A DNA stretch of 64,000 bases from assembly GCF_001643305.1 (NCBI RefSeq), contig NZ_LSGW01000071.1:62001-126000 (forward strand). Reading direction: 5' to 3'. The notes under the pieces were generated by a model. The model was not told where the DNA came from, ran no database searches, and saw only the letters and a program-made list of their open reading frames with translations. This DNA comes from Aeromonas salmonicida subsp. salmonicida. Its GTDB lineage: Bacteria; Pseudomonadota; Gammaproteobacteria; Enterobacterales; Aeromonadaceae. This document shows, piece after piece, positions 17,154 through 25,204 of the stretch (its first letter is position 1; each line of letters begins with the position of its first letter). The position numbers and the translations under genes were made by a program.

Positions 17154-18941
17154 ATGACTGCTCTTTCCCTGGCCGGGATCGCCCTGGTCTCAGTGCTGGC
17201 CCAGTGGCTCGCCTGGTCGCTACGAGTACCGGCCATCCTGTTTTTGCTGCTCACCGGCTTGACCCTGGGCCCGGTCAGCGGCCTGCTCGACCCCGATGCC
17301 CTGCTCGGGGATCTGCTGTTCCCGCTGGTTTCCCTGTCGGTGGCCATCATCTTGTTCGAGGGTGCCCTGACCCTGCATCTGACGGAACTCAAGGGGATCG
17401 GCAAGGTGGTGCGCAACCTCTGCTCCACCGGCATGCTGGTCAGCTTCGCCGTCATCGGCAGCGCCAGTTACTTCCTGCTGGGACTGGACTGGCGGGTCGC
17501 CATGCTGCTCGGCGCCGTGCTGGTGGTGACCGGCCCCACTGTGGTTGCGCCCATGCTCAACGTGATCCGCCCCACCCGGGAGGTGGATCGCATACTGCGC
17601 TGGGAAGGGATCGTCATAGATCCCATCGGTGCCCTGTTCGCCGTGCTGGTGTTCGAGGCGGTACGCCTCGGCAGTCAGGGCGATCTGCTCAGTCACACCC
17701 TGCTGGCGCTGGCAAGAACCGTCGGAGTCGGAACCCTGATCGGGGTTGGAGCCGGCTGGCTCACCACACTGCTGATCCGCAAGGACTGGTTGCCGGTCAG
17801 CCTGCACAAGTTCGGGGTATTGGCGCTGGTGCTGGTCACCTTCAGCCTCTCCAACTGGCTCAGTCACGAATCCGGCCTGCTGGCGGTGACCGTATTCGGC
17901 ATCTGGCTCGCCAATCAGGAGGGGCTGGATCTGGAGGAGGTACTGGCGTTCAAGGAAGATCTCGCCGTCATCCTCATATCCAGCCTGTTTATCCTGCTGG
18001 CGGCACGCCTCGATCTGGCCCAGCTCTGGCAGCTTGGCCCCATGGTGCTGGTACTGCTGTGCGTGGTGCAGTTTGTGGCACGACCGCTCTGCATCCTGGT
18101 CTCGACCTGGGGCTCGGATCTCTCCTGGCAGGCCCGCGCCCTGCTGAGCTGGATAGCGCCGCGGGGCATAGTGGCGGCGGCGGTCAGTGCCTCCTTCGCC
18201 ATCAGCCTGCATCAGGCCGATATTCCCGATGCGGACAAGCTGGTGCCCCTGGTGTTTGCGGTGATCATCTCCACTGTGGTGTTGCAGAGCCTCACCTCGG
18301 CGCCGCTGGCGGGCCTGCTAGGTATGCGTCAGAGCGCCCCCAACACCTGGCTCATCATAGGTGCCAACTCTGTGGCCAGGGCCATAGGCAAGGCGCTGGC
18401 GGATCAGGGAGTCCCTGTCTATCTCTCTGATCCTGCTTGGGAATTTTACAAGCAGGCACGCATGAGCAACCTGCCCTGCTATTTCGGCAACCCCCAGTCG
18501 GAACATGCCGAGCTGCATCTGCCGCTCACCAGCATCAGTACAGTGCTGGCGCTCTCCCCCAACCGCCACAACAACGCCCTCGGCGTGCTGCACTTCGCCC
18601 ACCTCTACGGTGAAGAGAAGGTCTACTCCCTGCGCTCCAGCGAACAGCACGGCAAGGCGAACCGGGAGAGTGCCACCTTCCGCGCCCGCCAGAACCTGTT
18701 CGGGCCCGATATCAACTACGCCCGCTTGAGCGGCCTGCTGAGCCGGGGCGGCCAGATCAAGGCGACTCGTCTGAGCGACACCTTCGACTGGGTGCAATAT
18801 CAGGATGCCAACCCCGGGGCCATACCGCTGTTCATACTGGATGCCAGGGCGCAGCCCCGCATCGTCACAGGTCCGGTCACGCCCCTGTCAGGAGAGTTGC
18901 TGATCGCCCTGCAACCGCCCAAGGAGACGGCCAGCTCATGA
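17154..18941 (+). CDS. Sodium/proton antiporter, CPA1 family, with nucleotide-binding-like C-terminus
   Basis: A 595-residue protein with 11-12 membrane segments in residues 1-390, followed by a soluble domain. The motifs GPTVVAPML, EGIVIDPIGA and SWIAPRGIVAAAVSASFA are those of NhaP-type Na+(K+)/H+ exchangers. The C-terminal part (NTWLIIGANSVARAIGKALADQGVPVYLSD) resembles a TrkA-N Rossmann domain, which could gate transport by a nucleotide. It overlaps the next gene by 4 bases, so the two are translationally coupled. The exact ion is not predictable. Confidence 0.88.
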   Translation: MTALSLAGIALVSVLAQWLAWSLRVPAILFLLLTGLTLGPVSGLLDPDALLGDLLFPLVSLSVAIILFEGALTLHLTELKGIGKVVRNLCSTGMLVSFAVIGSASYFLLGLDWRVAMLLGAVLVVTGPTVVAPMLNVIRPTREVDRILRWEGIVIDPIGALFAVLVFEAVRLGSQGDLLSHTLLALARTVGVGTLIGVGAGWLTTLLIRKDWLPVSLHKFGVLALVLVTFSLSNWLSHESGLLAVTVFGIWLANQEGLDLEEVLAFKEDLAVILISSLFILLAARLDLAQLWQLGPMVLVLLCVVQFVARPLCILVSTWGSDLSWQARALLSWIAPRGIVAAAVSASFAISLHQADIPDADKLVPLVFAVIISTVVLQSLTSAPLAGLLGMRQSAPNTWLIIGANSVARAIGKALADQGVPVYLSDPAWEFYKQARMSNLPCYFGNPQSEHAELHLPLTSISTVLALSPNRHNNALGVLHFAHLYGEEKVYSLRSSEQHGKANRESATFRARQNLFGPDINYARLSGLLSRGGQIKATRLSDTFDWVQYQDANPGAIPLFILDARAQPRIVTGPVTPLSGELLIALQPPKETASS

Positions 18942-19522
18942 GTGAGACAGAGCACTGTCACAACCCGCTGCTCGCCCCCCTGCTGACACTGCTACAAGAG
19001 GCGGCGGCCAGCTACAAGGTGCACGAACTGCTGGCCGCCCTGCGCCAGCAAGGAGCCATTCCCACCCTGGCCGGGGATGAACAGCTGCAGCTGTTTCGGG
19101 TCAACTTCCTGATCATGAATGCCCTCTACCAGTTGCAGGCTGAGCTCCATGACGCAGGGTGGTGGCTGGTGATCAGCTCCCTGGATATACGGCTAGAGCC
19201 CCTTGCCGGGGCAACAGATACTCGCCAGAGGTTGGCCCTCGGCCAGTCTCTGCGCAACTACTACCTCGACTGGCAGGTGTTCTGGCAGACCGACCGGGAA
19301 GAGGTGGAGGCTCTGCTCAACCGCTTCTGGCGCGCTTATGACGGAGCGGGACACAGGGCGGAAGCGCTGGCCCTGTTCGAACTGACCGCCGATGCCAGCC
19401 AGGAGAGAGTCCGCCGCCGCTGGCGGGAGCTTGCCCTGCAACACCATCCGGATCGGGGTGGCGATGCAGAGACCTTCATCCGCATGCGCTGGGCCTGGGA
19501 GTGTCTGAACACCGCCAGATGA
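18938..19522 (+). CDS. DnaJ-related protein with C-terminal J domain
   Basis: A 194-residue protein. Residues 1-130 resemble the DnaJ-related N-terminal domain family, and residues 138-194 form a J domain with the HPD signature in LALQHHPDRGGDAETF. Such proteins stimulate an Hsp70 partner. It overlaps the antiporter gene (ATGA), so it may assist a membrane process, but that is only inferred from position. Confidence 0.82.
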   Translation: MSETEHCHNPLLAPLLTLLQEAAASYKVHELLAALRQQGAIPTLAGDEQLQLFRVNFLIMNALYQLQAELHDAGWWLVISSLDIRLEPLAGATDTRQRLALGQSLRNYYLDWQVFWQTDREEVEALLNRFWRAYDGAGHRAEALALFELTADASQERVRRRWRELALQHHPDRGGDAETFIRMRWAWECLNTAR

Positions 19523-19579
19523 ATCCGGCAGATTCAGCCACTAGACTTGAAGAGGCGCTATGAGTCACAGGAGGACGTC

Positions 19580-19828
19580 ATGACAGTCAATGAACTTCGC
19601 CTGCTCTATCAGCAGCAAGCCTTCAAGGAAGCCGAGATACTGCAAGATGCCATACTGCCGGGCTGGATCGTGGAGTTCAGAGGGCAAGATGGCCGCTTGT
19701 ACGAGATGACTGACACCCTGGGTTGCCCCCTCTCGTTCGGATCGGTCGAAGAGGCCCGCCAGCACATACATCTGGTGGCAGACTGCCCCATCCAGGTCGA
19801 GCATCTCTATCGCTTCTTCGAACGCTGA
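19580..19828 (+). CDS. Conserved small hypothetical protein
   Basis: An 82-residue acidic protein that I do not recognise. It starts MTVNELRLLYQQQAFKEAEI and has the form of a small soluble alpha/beta protein without signal peptide or membrane segment. The start at 19580 has a strong AGGAGG seven bases upstream, which argues against the in-frame start at 19547. It lies 57 bases after the DnaJ-like gene, in the same direction, and ends at a bidirectional terminator. Confidence 0.75.
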   Translation: MTVNELRLLYQQQAFKEAEILQDAILPGWIVEFRGQDGRLYEMTDTLGCPLSFGSVEEARQHIHLVADCPIQVEHLYRFFER

Positions 19829-19843
19829 TAGAGACACATGATC

Positions 19844-19872
19844 AAAAAAAGGCTCCGTGAGGAGCCTTTTTT
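19844..19872. terminator. Bidirectional terminator between convergent genes
   Basis: AAAAGGCTCC/GGAGCCTTTT stem with loop GTGA, flanked by A and T runs. The T run overlaps the stop codon of the MscS-like gene. Confidence 0.9.
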
Positions 19873-20390
19873 CATTCTGGCTGCAGGGGGTCTGCCACCT
19901 TGCCCTCCAGTCGCCTGACCGGCTTTTGCAGGATCAGGTTGGCGGGATAGGTGACCAGATCGCCGTTGTCATCCCGCACCCGCACATAGAAGAGACCGAT
20001 CTCGGTGATGACGCCGGTGACGGAGTCATCCTTGTCGAGGATGCGGATCCGGTCGCCAATCTTGTAGGGAAAGGCGAAGAAGATGGTGATGCTGGCGGTG
20101 ATGTTGGAGAGGATCGACCACTGGGCCACCATGGCCACCCCGAGCACGGCGAAGAAGGAGGAGGCGAGCACCACCAGCCGTGAAAAATCGAGCCCCCATA
20201 CCCCGACCAGGATCAGCAGGGTGGCGCAACCGAGCAGAAAGTGGAACACGTGCTCCACATAGAGCACCCGGTTCTCGCTCACTTGTCGGGTATGGGCCAG
20301 CGCCAGCAGACTCTTGTGAATGAGGCTGCGGATCAGGGTGTGGCCCAGCAACAGCAGCAGAGTCACGCCAAAAGATTGCCAGGTTGTCAT
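19872..20390 (-). CDS. Small mechanosensitive channel, MscS family
   Basis: A 172-residue protein with three predicted membrane helices. The third (LASSFFAVLGVAMVAQWSILSNITA) is the pore helix of MscS channels, followed by the beta domain (GDRIRI, VTGVITEIGLFYVRVRDDNGDLVTYPAN). It lacks the large C-terminal cage domain of E. coli MscS (286 residues), so it belongs to the short subfamily. It would release solutes at hypo-osmotic shock. It starts 9 bases after zntB, in the same operon. Confidence 0.88.
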   Translation of the reverse strand: MTTWQSFGVTLLLLLGHTLIRSLIHKSLLALAHTRQVSENRVLYVEHVFHFLLGCATLLILVGVWGLDFSRLVVLASSFFAVLGVAMVAQWSILSNITASITIFFAFPYKIGDRIRILDKDDSVTGVITEIGLFYVRVRDDNGDLVTYPANLILQKPVRRLEGKVADPLQPE

Positions 20391-20399
20391 GATTGCTCC

Positions 20400-21365
20400 T
20401 TACCACCAGCGTCTGTGTTTGAGCCAGACCGCCAGCCCGGTGGCCAGCGCCACCAAGGATCCGCAGAAGACCCAGAATGCGGTCGGGCTCTCGGCCCCCG
20501 GAATGCCGCCCAGGTTTATGCCAAACAGACCGGTCAGGAAACTGGCGGGCAAGAACAGCAACGCCATCACCGACATCTGGTAGGCGCGGCGGTTGGTCGC
20601 CTCCGCCATCAGGTTGTTGATCTCGTCCGCCAGCACACCGGTGCGGGCCACGCCGGCATCGAGATCATCGAGCCAGCGGCGCAGACGGTCAGCGATGTCG
20701 AGCAGGCGGCGGCGGTCATCTTCGTCCAGCCAGCTGATCTTCTCGTTGGCCAGACGCGCCACCAGATCCCGCTGGGGGGAGAGGTAGCGGCGGATCATGA
20801 TGAGTTGCTTGCGGATCCGCGCCAGTCGGCCGTTGGCGGGCAGGTCGCGGGCCAGCACATGCTCCTCCAGCTCCAGGATCTGATCATGCAGCTCTTCCAC
20901 AAACTCCCCCGCCCTGTCGGTCAGGGCATCACACACCTCCACCAGCCAGTCGGCCGGGGTATCGGCACCACCGCCCTGCGTCAGCTGGTTGAACACGTCC
21001 TGCTCGGAGAGCAGCGGACGACGACGGCTGCTGATGATGAGATCCGGTGTGATGAAGATACGCAGCGCCACCATCTCTTCCGGCCTGTGATCCTTGTTGT
21101 GATTGATGCCGCGCAGGATCAGCAGCACAGTCTCTCCCATCCGCACCAGCTTGGGCCTGTTGCTCTGGCCGAGCAGGGACTCCTTGGCCGCATCATTGAG
21201 CAAGGGGGTTTGCAGCAGCCAGCGGGCCGCCTCCGGATTGCCGTAATCCAGATGCAGCCAGCCAGGGCTCTTCCCCGGGATCTCGCTCCCCGCCGCCAGT
21301 GGCTGCATGCCACCCTTGCCATCCAGGGTCAGGGCATAAATCACATCACTGGGTACCCGATCCAT
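20400..21365 (-). CDS. zntB: Zinc transport protein ZntB, CorA family
   Basis: A 321-residue CorA-superfamily protein. A long cytoplasmic domain is followed by two C-terminal membrane helices. The pore motif reads LTGLFGINLGGIPG, with GIN in place of CorA's GMN, as in ZntB. The blocks DWLVEVCDALTDRAGEFVEELHD and RRYLSPQRDLVARL also match E. coli ZntB. The ATG at 21365 has AAGGA seven bases upstream and is preferred to 21392. It is the first gene of a two-gene unit with the MscS-like channel. Confidence 0.92.
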   Translation of the reverse strand: MDRVPSDVIYALTLDGKGGMQPLAAGSEIPGKSPGWLHLDYGNPEAARWLLQTPLLNDAAKESLLGQSNRPKLVRMGETVLLILRGINHNKDHRPEEMVALRIFITPDLIISSRRRPLLSEQDVFNQLTQGGGADTPADWLVEVCDALTDRAGEFVEELHDQILELEEHVLARDLPANGRLARIRKQLIMIRRYLSPQRDLVARLANEKISWLDEDDRRRLLDIADRLRRWLDDLDAGVARTGVLADEINNLMAEATNRRAYQMSVMALLFLPASFLTGLFGINLGGIPGAESPTAFWVFCGSLVALATGLAVWLKHRRWW

Positions 21366-21497
21366 CTGCTCGTCCTTTTCATTCAGTCTCATCGGGCCAG
21401 CTTACACTAAAGCCCGGCCTGACTCAGCCCCGGGGCAGCCGCTCCTTACCAGCCGTGCTAAGATGCGACCCTCGTTTCAGACACAGGAAACCATGCC

Positions 21498-21950
21498 ATG
21501 CCCATCTGGGTTGATGCCGATGCCTGCCCCCTCCCGGTCAAGGAGATCCTTTACCGCGCCGCCCACCGCGCCCAGGTCGTCACCACCCTGGTGGCCAATC
21601 AGGGACTGCGGGTTCCGCCCTCCCCCTACATCAAAACCCAGCAGGTAGAGAAGGGGTTCGATGTGGCAGATCATGTCATTGCCCAGCAAGTCATACCGGG
21701 GGATCTGGTGATCACCGGCGACATTCCCCTCGCTTCCTGGGTGATAGATGCCGGTGGCGAGGCGCTCAATCCCCGTGGCGAGATCTACACCCGCGAGACC
21801 ATACAGGCCCGTCTCGGCATGCGTAATTTCATGGAAGAGCTGCGCTCGGCCGGGGTGCAGACAGGCGGCCCGGCCCCCTTCAACGCGGCCGACAAGCAGC
21901 GCTTCGCCAACGCCCTCGACAAGTGGCTGCTCAAGGGCAAGCTGAGCTGA
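21498..21950 (+). CDS. yaiI: YaiI/YqxD family protein (DUF188)
   Basis: A 150-residue protein closely matching E. coli Yai[10 protein letters not shown] at the start, [33 protein letters not shown] and GIQTGGP-like [12 protein letters not shown]. The fold resembles PIN/NYN nucleases, with acidic residues (Asp5, Asp7) at the N-terminus, but no activity is established. It stands alone on the plus strand, divergent from zntB. Confidence 0.92.
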   Translation: MPIWVDADACPLPVKEILYRAAHRAQVVTTLVANQGLRVPPSPYIKTQQVEKGFDVADHVIAQQVIPGDLVITGDIPLASWVIDAGGEALNPRGEIYTRETIQARLGMRNFMEELRSAGVQTGGPAPFNAADKQRFANALDKWLLKGKLS

Positions 21951-21957
21951 TCCCGCC

Positions 21958-21978
21958 TCCCCGGCTTGCGGCCGGGGA
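21958..21978 (+). terminator. Possible terminator hairpin after yaiI
   Basis: TCCCCGGC/GCCGGGGA stem with loop TTGCG, seven bases after the stop. No clear T-run follows, so efficiency is doubtful. Confidence 0.5.
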
Positions 21979-22000
21979 TATTCATGCCTATCCCCTTTTG

Positions 22001-22017
22001 CTTAATTTTTCCTTAAG
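22001..22017. promoter_or_regulatory. PmrA/QseB-type response-regulator box
   Basis: CTTAATTTTTCCTTAAG is a direct repeat CTTAAT-N5-CTTAAG. It fits the HTTAAK-N5-HTTAAK pattern bound by PmrA- and QseB-class response regulators. It ends 52 bases before the PepSY gene. Confidence 0.6.
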
Positions 22018-22069
22018 TCTGACGCCCTAACCTTGCGGCTGTTCATCCCCCACCCGCAAGGAACCCGTA

Positions 22070-22339
22070 ATGAAACTGACACCACTGTTGTTACTGCTCC
22101 CCCTGTTTAGCGCCACTGTACTGGCCGGCCCCCAGTGTACCCAGACCGACAAGACGCAATGGCTGAGCGAAGCCGAGGCCCAGCAGCAGATCAAGGCCAT
22201 GGGCTACGACATCAAGAAGTTCAAGGTGACCAAGACCCACTGCTACGAGATCTACGGTTGGGACAAGGACAAGCGCAAGGTCGAGATCTACTTCGACCCG
22301 ACCGACCTGAAGAAAGTGAAAGAAGAGATCGACCAGTAG
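22070..22339 (+). CDS. Small periplasmic PepSY-domain protein
   Basis: An 89-residue precursor. Residues 1-19 form a signal peptide ending VLAG. The rest is a single PepSY domain (WLSEAEAQQQIKAMGYDIKKFKVTKTHCYEIYGWDKDKRKVEIYFDP, read in pieces) with two cysteines, Cys23 and Cys50, that could form a disulfide. Such proteins often sit next to a cytochrome b561 and a two-component system. A membrane cytochrome gene follows 48 bases later. The box at 22001-22017 suggests response-regulator control. The function is unknown; peptide inhibition or redox support of the cytochrome are guesses. Confidence 0.85.
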   Translation: MKLTPLLLLLPLFSATVLAGPQCTQTDKTQWLSEAEAQQQIKAMGYDIKKFKVTKTHCYEIYGWDKDKRKVEIYFDPTDLKKVKEEIDQ

Positions 22340-22387
22340 CGCAACCATGGGCCGGTCCGTCGCCGGCCTCTTTGACGGAGTCTTGCC

Positions 22388-22945
22388 ATGACAACCTCGT
22401 CTGAAGTGAAGGTCTGGGATCCCCTCATCAGAGGGTTTCACTGGGCGACCGTGATCCTCTGCCTGCTCAACTTCTTCGTACTGGAAGAGGGCAGCAGGAA
22501 CCACAGGTATGTCGGCTATGGGTTGGCTGCCCTGCTGCTGATCCGGCTGCTGTGGGGTCTGGTGGGCTCTTACTACGCCCGTTTCGGCCAATGGTGGCCA
22601 ACCCCTACCCGCGTCCGTGACTACCTGCGCCAGCTGGCCCGGGGTCGTCACCCCTACTATCTGGGTCACAACCCGCTCGGGGCCCTGATGATCTGGGTGC
22701 TGTTGCTGTCACTGGTCGGCACCATAGCCACCGGCTGGCTCACCACCTGGGATGCATTCTGGGGGGAAGAGTGGATGGAAGAGGCCCATGAGGTCGTCGC
22801 CAATACCCTGCTGGCCATCATAGCCGTGCACGCCGCCGTGGTGATCCTGACCGACCTCCTCACCCGCAGCGATCTGCTGCGTGCCATGGTGGTAGGGAAA
22901 AAACGGGTGCCCGCCGATGCCAGAGTGGAAGATCCGCGCAGTTAA
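22388..22945 (+). CDS. Cytochrome b561 family membrane protein
   Basis: A 185-residue protein with four membrane segments and histidines placed for two b hemes: RGFHWATV, GSRNHRYVGYGLAALL, EEAHEVVANTLLAIIAVHAAVV. It begins VKVWDPLIRGFHW, the usual start of DUF/Ni-Fe hydrogenase-type b561 cytochromes. It would carry electrons between quinone and a periplasmic partner. The partner could be linked to the PepSY protein encoded just upstream. The ATG at 22388 is preceded by GGAG. Confidence 0.88.
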   Translation: MTTSSEVKVWDPLIRGFHWATVILCLLNFFVLEEGSRNHRYVGYGLAALLLIRLLWGLVGSYYARFGQWWPTPTRVRDYLRQLARGRHPYYLGHNPLGALMIWVLLLSLVGTIATGWLTTWDAFWGEEWMEEAHEVVANTLLAIIAVHAAVVILTDLLTRSDLLRAMVVGKKRVPADARVEDPRS

Positions 22946-22947
22946 TG

Positions 22948-22977
22948 ACCGGGCCGGCCCACCGGCCCCGGTTTTTT
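22948..22977 (+). terminator. Terminator of the PepSY/cytochrome unit
   Basis: A very GC-rich stem (ACCGGGCCGG against CCGGCCCCGGT, one bulge) followed by six T residues. Confidence 0.85.
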
Positions 22978-23036
22978 GCTGCAATGGCCCGCGACACTGG
23001 TAAGATGCGCCGCCATTTCTCCACGCCGTAATCACC

Positions 23037-23537
23037 ATGACCGCCCAAGGGCATCTGCTGTTTTCCGTTACCTGCACCCTGCTCGCCCACAAACTCCAGC
23101 TCACGCCAGCCCTGTCGGATGCCAGCCTGTGGCAGACCATACCGGCGGCGCTGGCCAGCGCCCTGCTGCCGGATCTCGACCACCCCAAGTCCGTGCTGGG
23201 GCAGCAGCTGCCCTGGATCTCGAAACCGCTCTCGCGACTGTTTGGTCATCGCGGCTTCACTCATAGCCTGCTGGCGGTCGCCGCAGCCGTGTGGGGACTG
23301 GATCAGAGCCTGGCGCCCGACCTGCTGCCCGCCGGGATCAAGGATGCGCTCATTATCGGCTACCTCAGCCACCTGCTGGGAGACTGGCTCACGCCGGCGG
23401 GTATTCCGCTGTTCTGGCCCATCAAGCGCCGCTACCGGCTGCCAGGCTGCCCCCTCAAGAGTGGTGGCGCCATCGAAACCGGCTTTTGCACTCTCACCCT
23501 GCTGGCGGCTGGCTGGTGGAGCCACTGGCTCGGCTGA
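23037..23537 (+). CDS. Membrane-bound metal-dependent hydrolase-like protein, YdjM family
   Basis: A 166-residue DUF457/YdjM protein with about four hydrophobic segments. The family signature histidines and aspartates are present: AQGHLLFSV, LLPDLDHPKS, GHRGFTHSLL and GYLSHLLGDWLTPAGIPLFWP. They resemble a metal site inside the membrane. E. coli ydjM is in the SOS regulon, but I see no LexA box here. The enzyme activity is not known. Confidence 0.88.
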   Translation: MTAQGHLLFSVTCTLLAHKLQLTPALSDASLWQTIPAALASALLPDLDHPKSVLGQQLPWISKPLSRLFGHRGFTHSLLAVAAAVWGLDQSLAPDLLPAGIKDALIIGYLSHLLGDWLTPAGIPLFWPIKRRYRLPGCPLKSGGAIETGFCTLTLLAAGWWSHWLG

Positions 23538-23591
23538 ACCAGCCCAGGCACGGCATGTCTGCGAACATGGGGACGCATTTGCCCACCCCTG

Positions 23592-23623
23592 AAAAAAACA
23601 AACCCCTGCCAAGGCAGGGGTTT
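23592..23623 (-). terminator. Terminator of nupC
   Basis: AAACCCCTGCC/GGCAGGGGTTT stem with a two-base loop. The run of A residues at 23592-23598 gives a U-tract in leftward transcripts. Confidence 0.85.
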
Positions 23624-23646
23624 GTCGTGGTGATGGCGAGGTGTGA

Positions 23647-24852
23647 CTAGATCATCACACCGGCAATCACGGCGGAGAGCAGGCTCACCAGAGTAGAACC
23701 GTACACCAGCTTCAGACCGAAGCGGGAGACCATGTTGCCCTTCTCTTCGTTCAGTGCCTTCACAGCACCGGCGATGATACCGATGGAGCTGAAGTTGGCG
23801 AACGACACCATGAAGATGGAGAGGATGCCGATGGTACGCGGGGAGAGCTCGGCAGCAATCTTGCCCAGATCCATCATGGCCACGAATTCGTTGGTCACCA
23901 GTTTGGTCGCCATGATGGAGCCGGCTTGCAGGGCCTCACCACTGGGGATACCCAGGATCCAGGCGATTGGGTAGAAAATGTAACCCATGACGTACTGGAA
24001 GTTGACGCCAAACGCTACTTCGAACAGGTAGTTGACCAGGGCGATCAGAGCGATGAAGCCGACCAGCATGGCACCCACTATCACGGCCACGGTGAAACCG
24101 GCCATGATGTACTCGCCCAGCATCTCGAAGAAGTTCTCTTTCTTCGGTGTGTGGTGCTCGTCGCCTTCGGCGATGGCTTTCAGATCGGTGACCGAGTTAT
24201 CCGGCTCGTACGGGTTGATCAGCGACAGCACGATGAAGGTACTGAACATGTTGAGCACCAGCGCGGCCACCACGTAGCGCGGCTCTATCAACTGCATGTA
24301 GGCGCCGACGATGGACATGGAAACGGTGGACATGGCAGTCGCCGCCAGGGTGTACATCTGCTTTTCATTCAGGTGCGGCAGTGTGTTCTTGAGCGCGATG
24401 AAGTTCTCGGACTGGCCGACGATCATGGAGCTGATGGCGTTGAATGATTCCAGCTTGCCCATGCCGTTCACCTTGGCCAGCACTGTCCCTATGCCACGGA
24501 TGACGATGGGCAGCAGACGGATGTACTGCAGAATGCCGATCAGTACAGAGATGAAGACGATGGGCATCAGTACCATCAGGAAGAAGGAGAAGGCCCCTTC
24601 GTTGACCAGACCACCGAATACAAAATCGGTCCCCTGTTTGGCAAACTCCATCAGCTTGGTGAAGCCGGCGGCAAAGCCACCCACCACGGCCAGGCCCACT
24701 TCGGAGTTCAGCATGAACCAGGCCAGCGCCAGTTCGACCACCAGCAGTTGGCCAATATAACGCAATTTGATCTGTTTCCAGTTGTGGCGGTTGGCCAGCA
24801 AAGCGAGAGCAAGGACCATGACGAGTCCGAGTATAAAGTGAACGTATTCCAT
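23647..24852 (-). CDS. nupC: Concentrative nucleoside transporter
   Basis: A 401-residue CNT-family symporter taking up nucleosides with protons or sodium. It has 8-10 hydrophobic segments and the family blocks [34 protein letters not shown] (in pieces), [11 protein letters not shown] and [16 protein letters not shown]. The family has NupC, NupX and Vibrio-type members. I use nupC loosely, since close paralogs are common. Upstream elements (24903-24980) could place it under CRP/CytR and PurR-like control. Confidence 0.9.
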   Translation of the reverse strand: MEYVHFILGLVMVLALALLANRHNWKQIKLRYIGQLLVVELALAWFMLNSEVGLAVVGGFAAGFTKLMEFAKQGTDFVFGGLVNEGAFSFFLMVLMPIVFISVLIGILQYIRLLPIVIRGIGTVLAKVNGMGKLESFNAISSMIVGQSENFIALKNTLPHLNEKQMYTLAATAMSTVSMSIVGAYMQLIEPRYVVAALVLNMFSTFIVLSLINPYEPDNSVTDLKAIAEGDEHHTPKKENFFEMLGEYIMAGFTVAVIVGAMLVGFIALIALVNYLFEVAFGVNFQYVMGYIFYPIAWILGIPSGEALQAGSIMATKLVTNEFVAMMDLGKIAAELSPRTIGILSIFMVSFANFSSIGIIAGAVKALNEEKGNMVSRFGLKLVYGSTLVSLLSAVIAGVMI

Positions 24853-25204
24853 ACCTGTAGCACCTGAGTGAATTGTTATATTTGATGGGCGCCATCATAG
24901 ACATATGCATATTTAAAAATCAGATAGCCATCACAATCTGCGGTAAAAATATGCATGTTGGATAATACAAACGTTTACCTTGCCTTCGATTAATTAGTCA
25001 TAAACCATCTCCATACACTTTGACCATGCCTGGCATTCTGTTTTGCCACACTAAGCAGGAGAAGCTCCTTTTTTCCCTTCACACTCCTTGCTGCCCGCCT
25101 TTGCTCATGCGTTCAAAAATCCGCCACATCCGGTGCCGCATTCTGGTACAATGCGCGCCCTTAGCGCTGTGCGCACCCCGTATTCTCCGAAATAGAGTCC
25201 TTTT
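24853..25204. promoter_or_regulatory. nupC-dbpA divergent control region
   Basis: A 352-base AT-rich gap. It contains two copies of ATATGCAT (24903-24910 and 24949-24956), a CRP/CytR-like TCAGA-N6-TCACA at 24920-24935, and a PurR-like ATACAAACGTTTACCT at 24965-24980 with the palindromic core AAACGTTT. No gene is supported. Confidence 0.5.
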
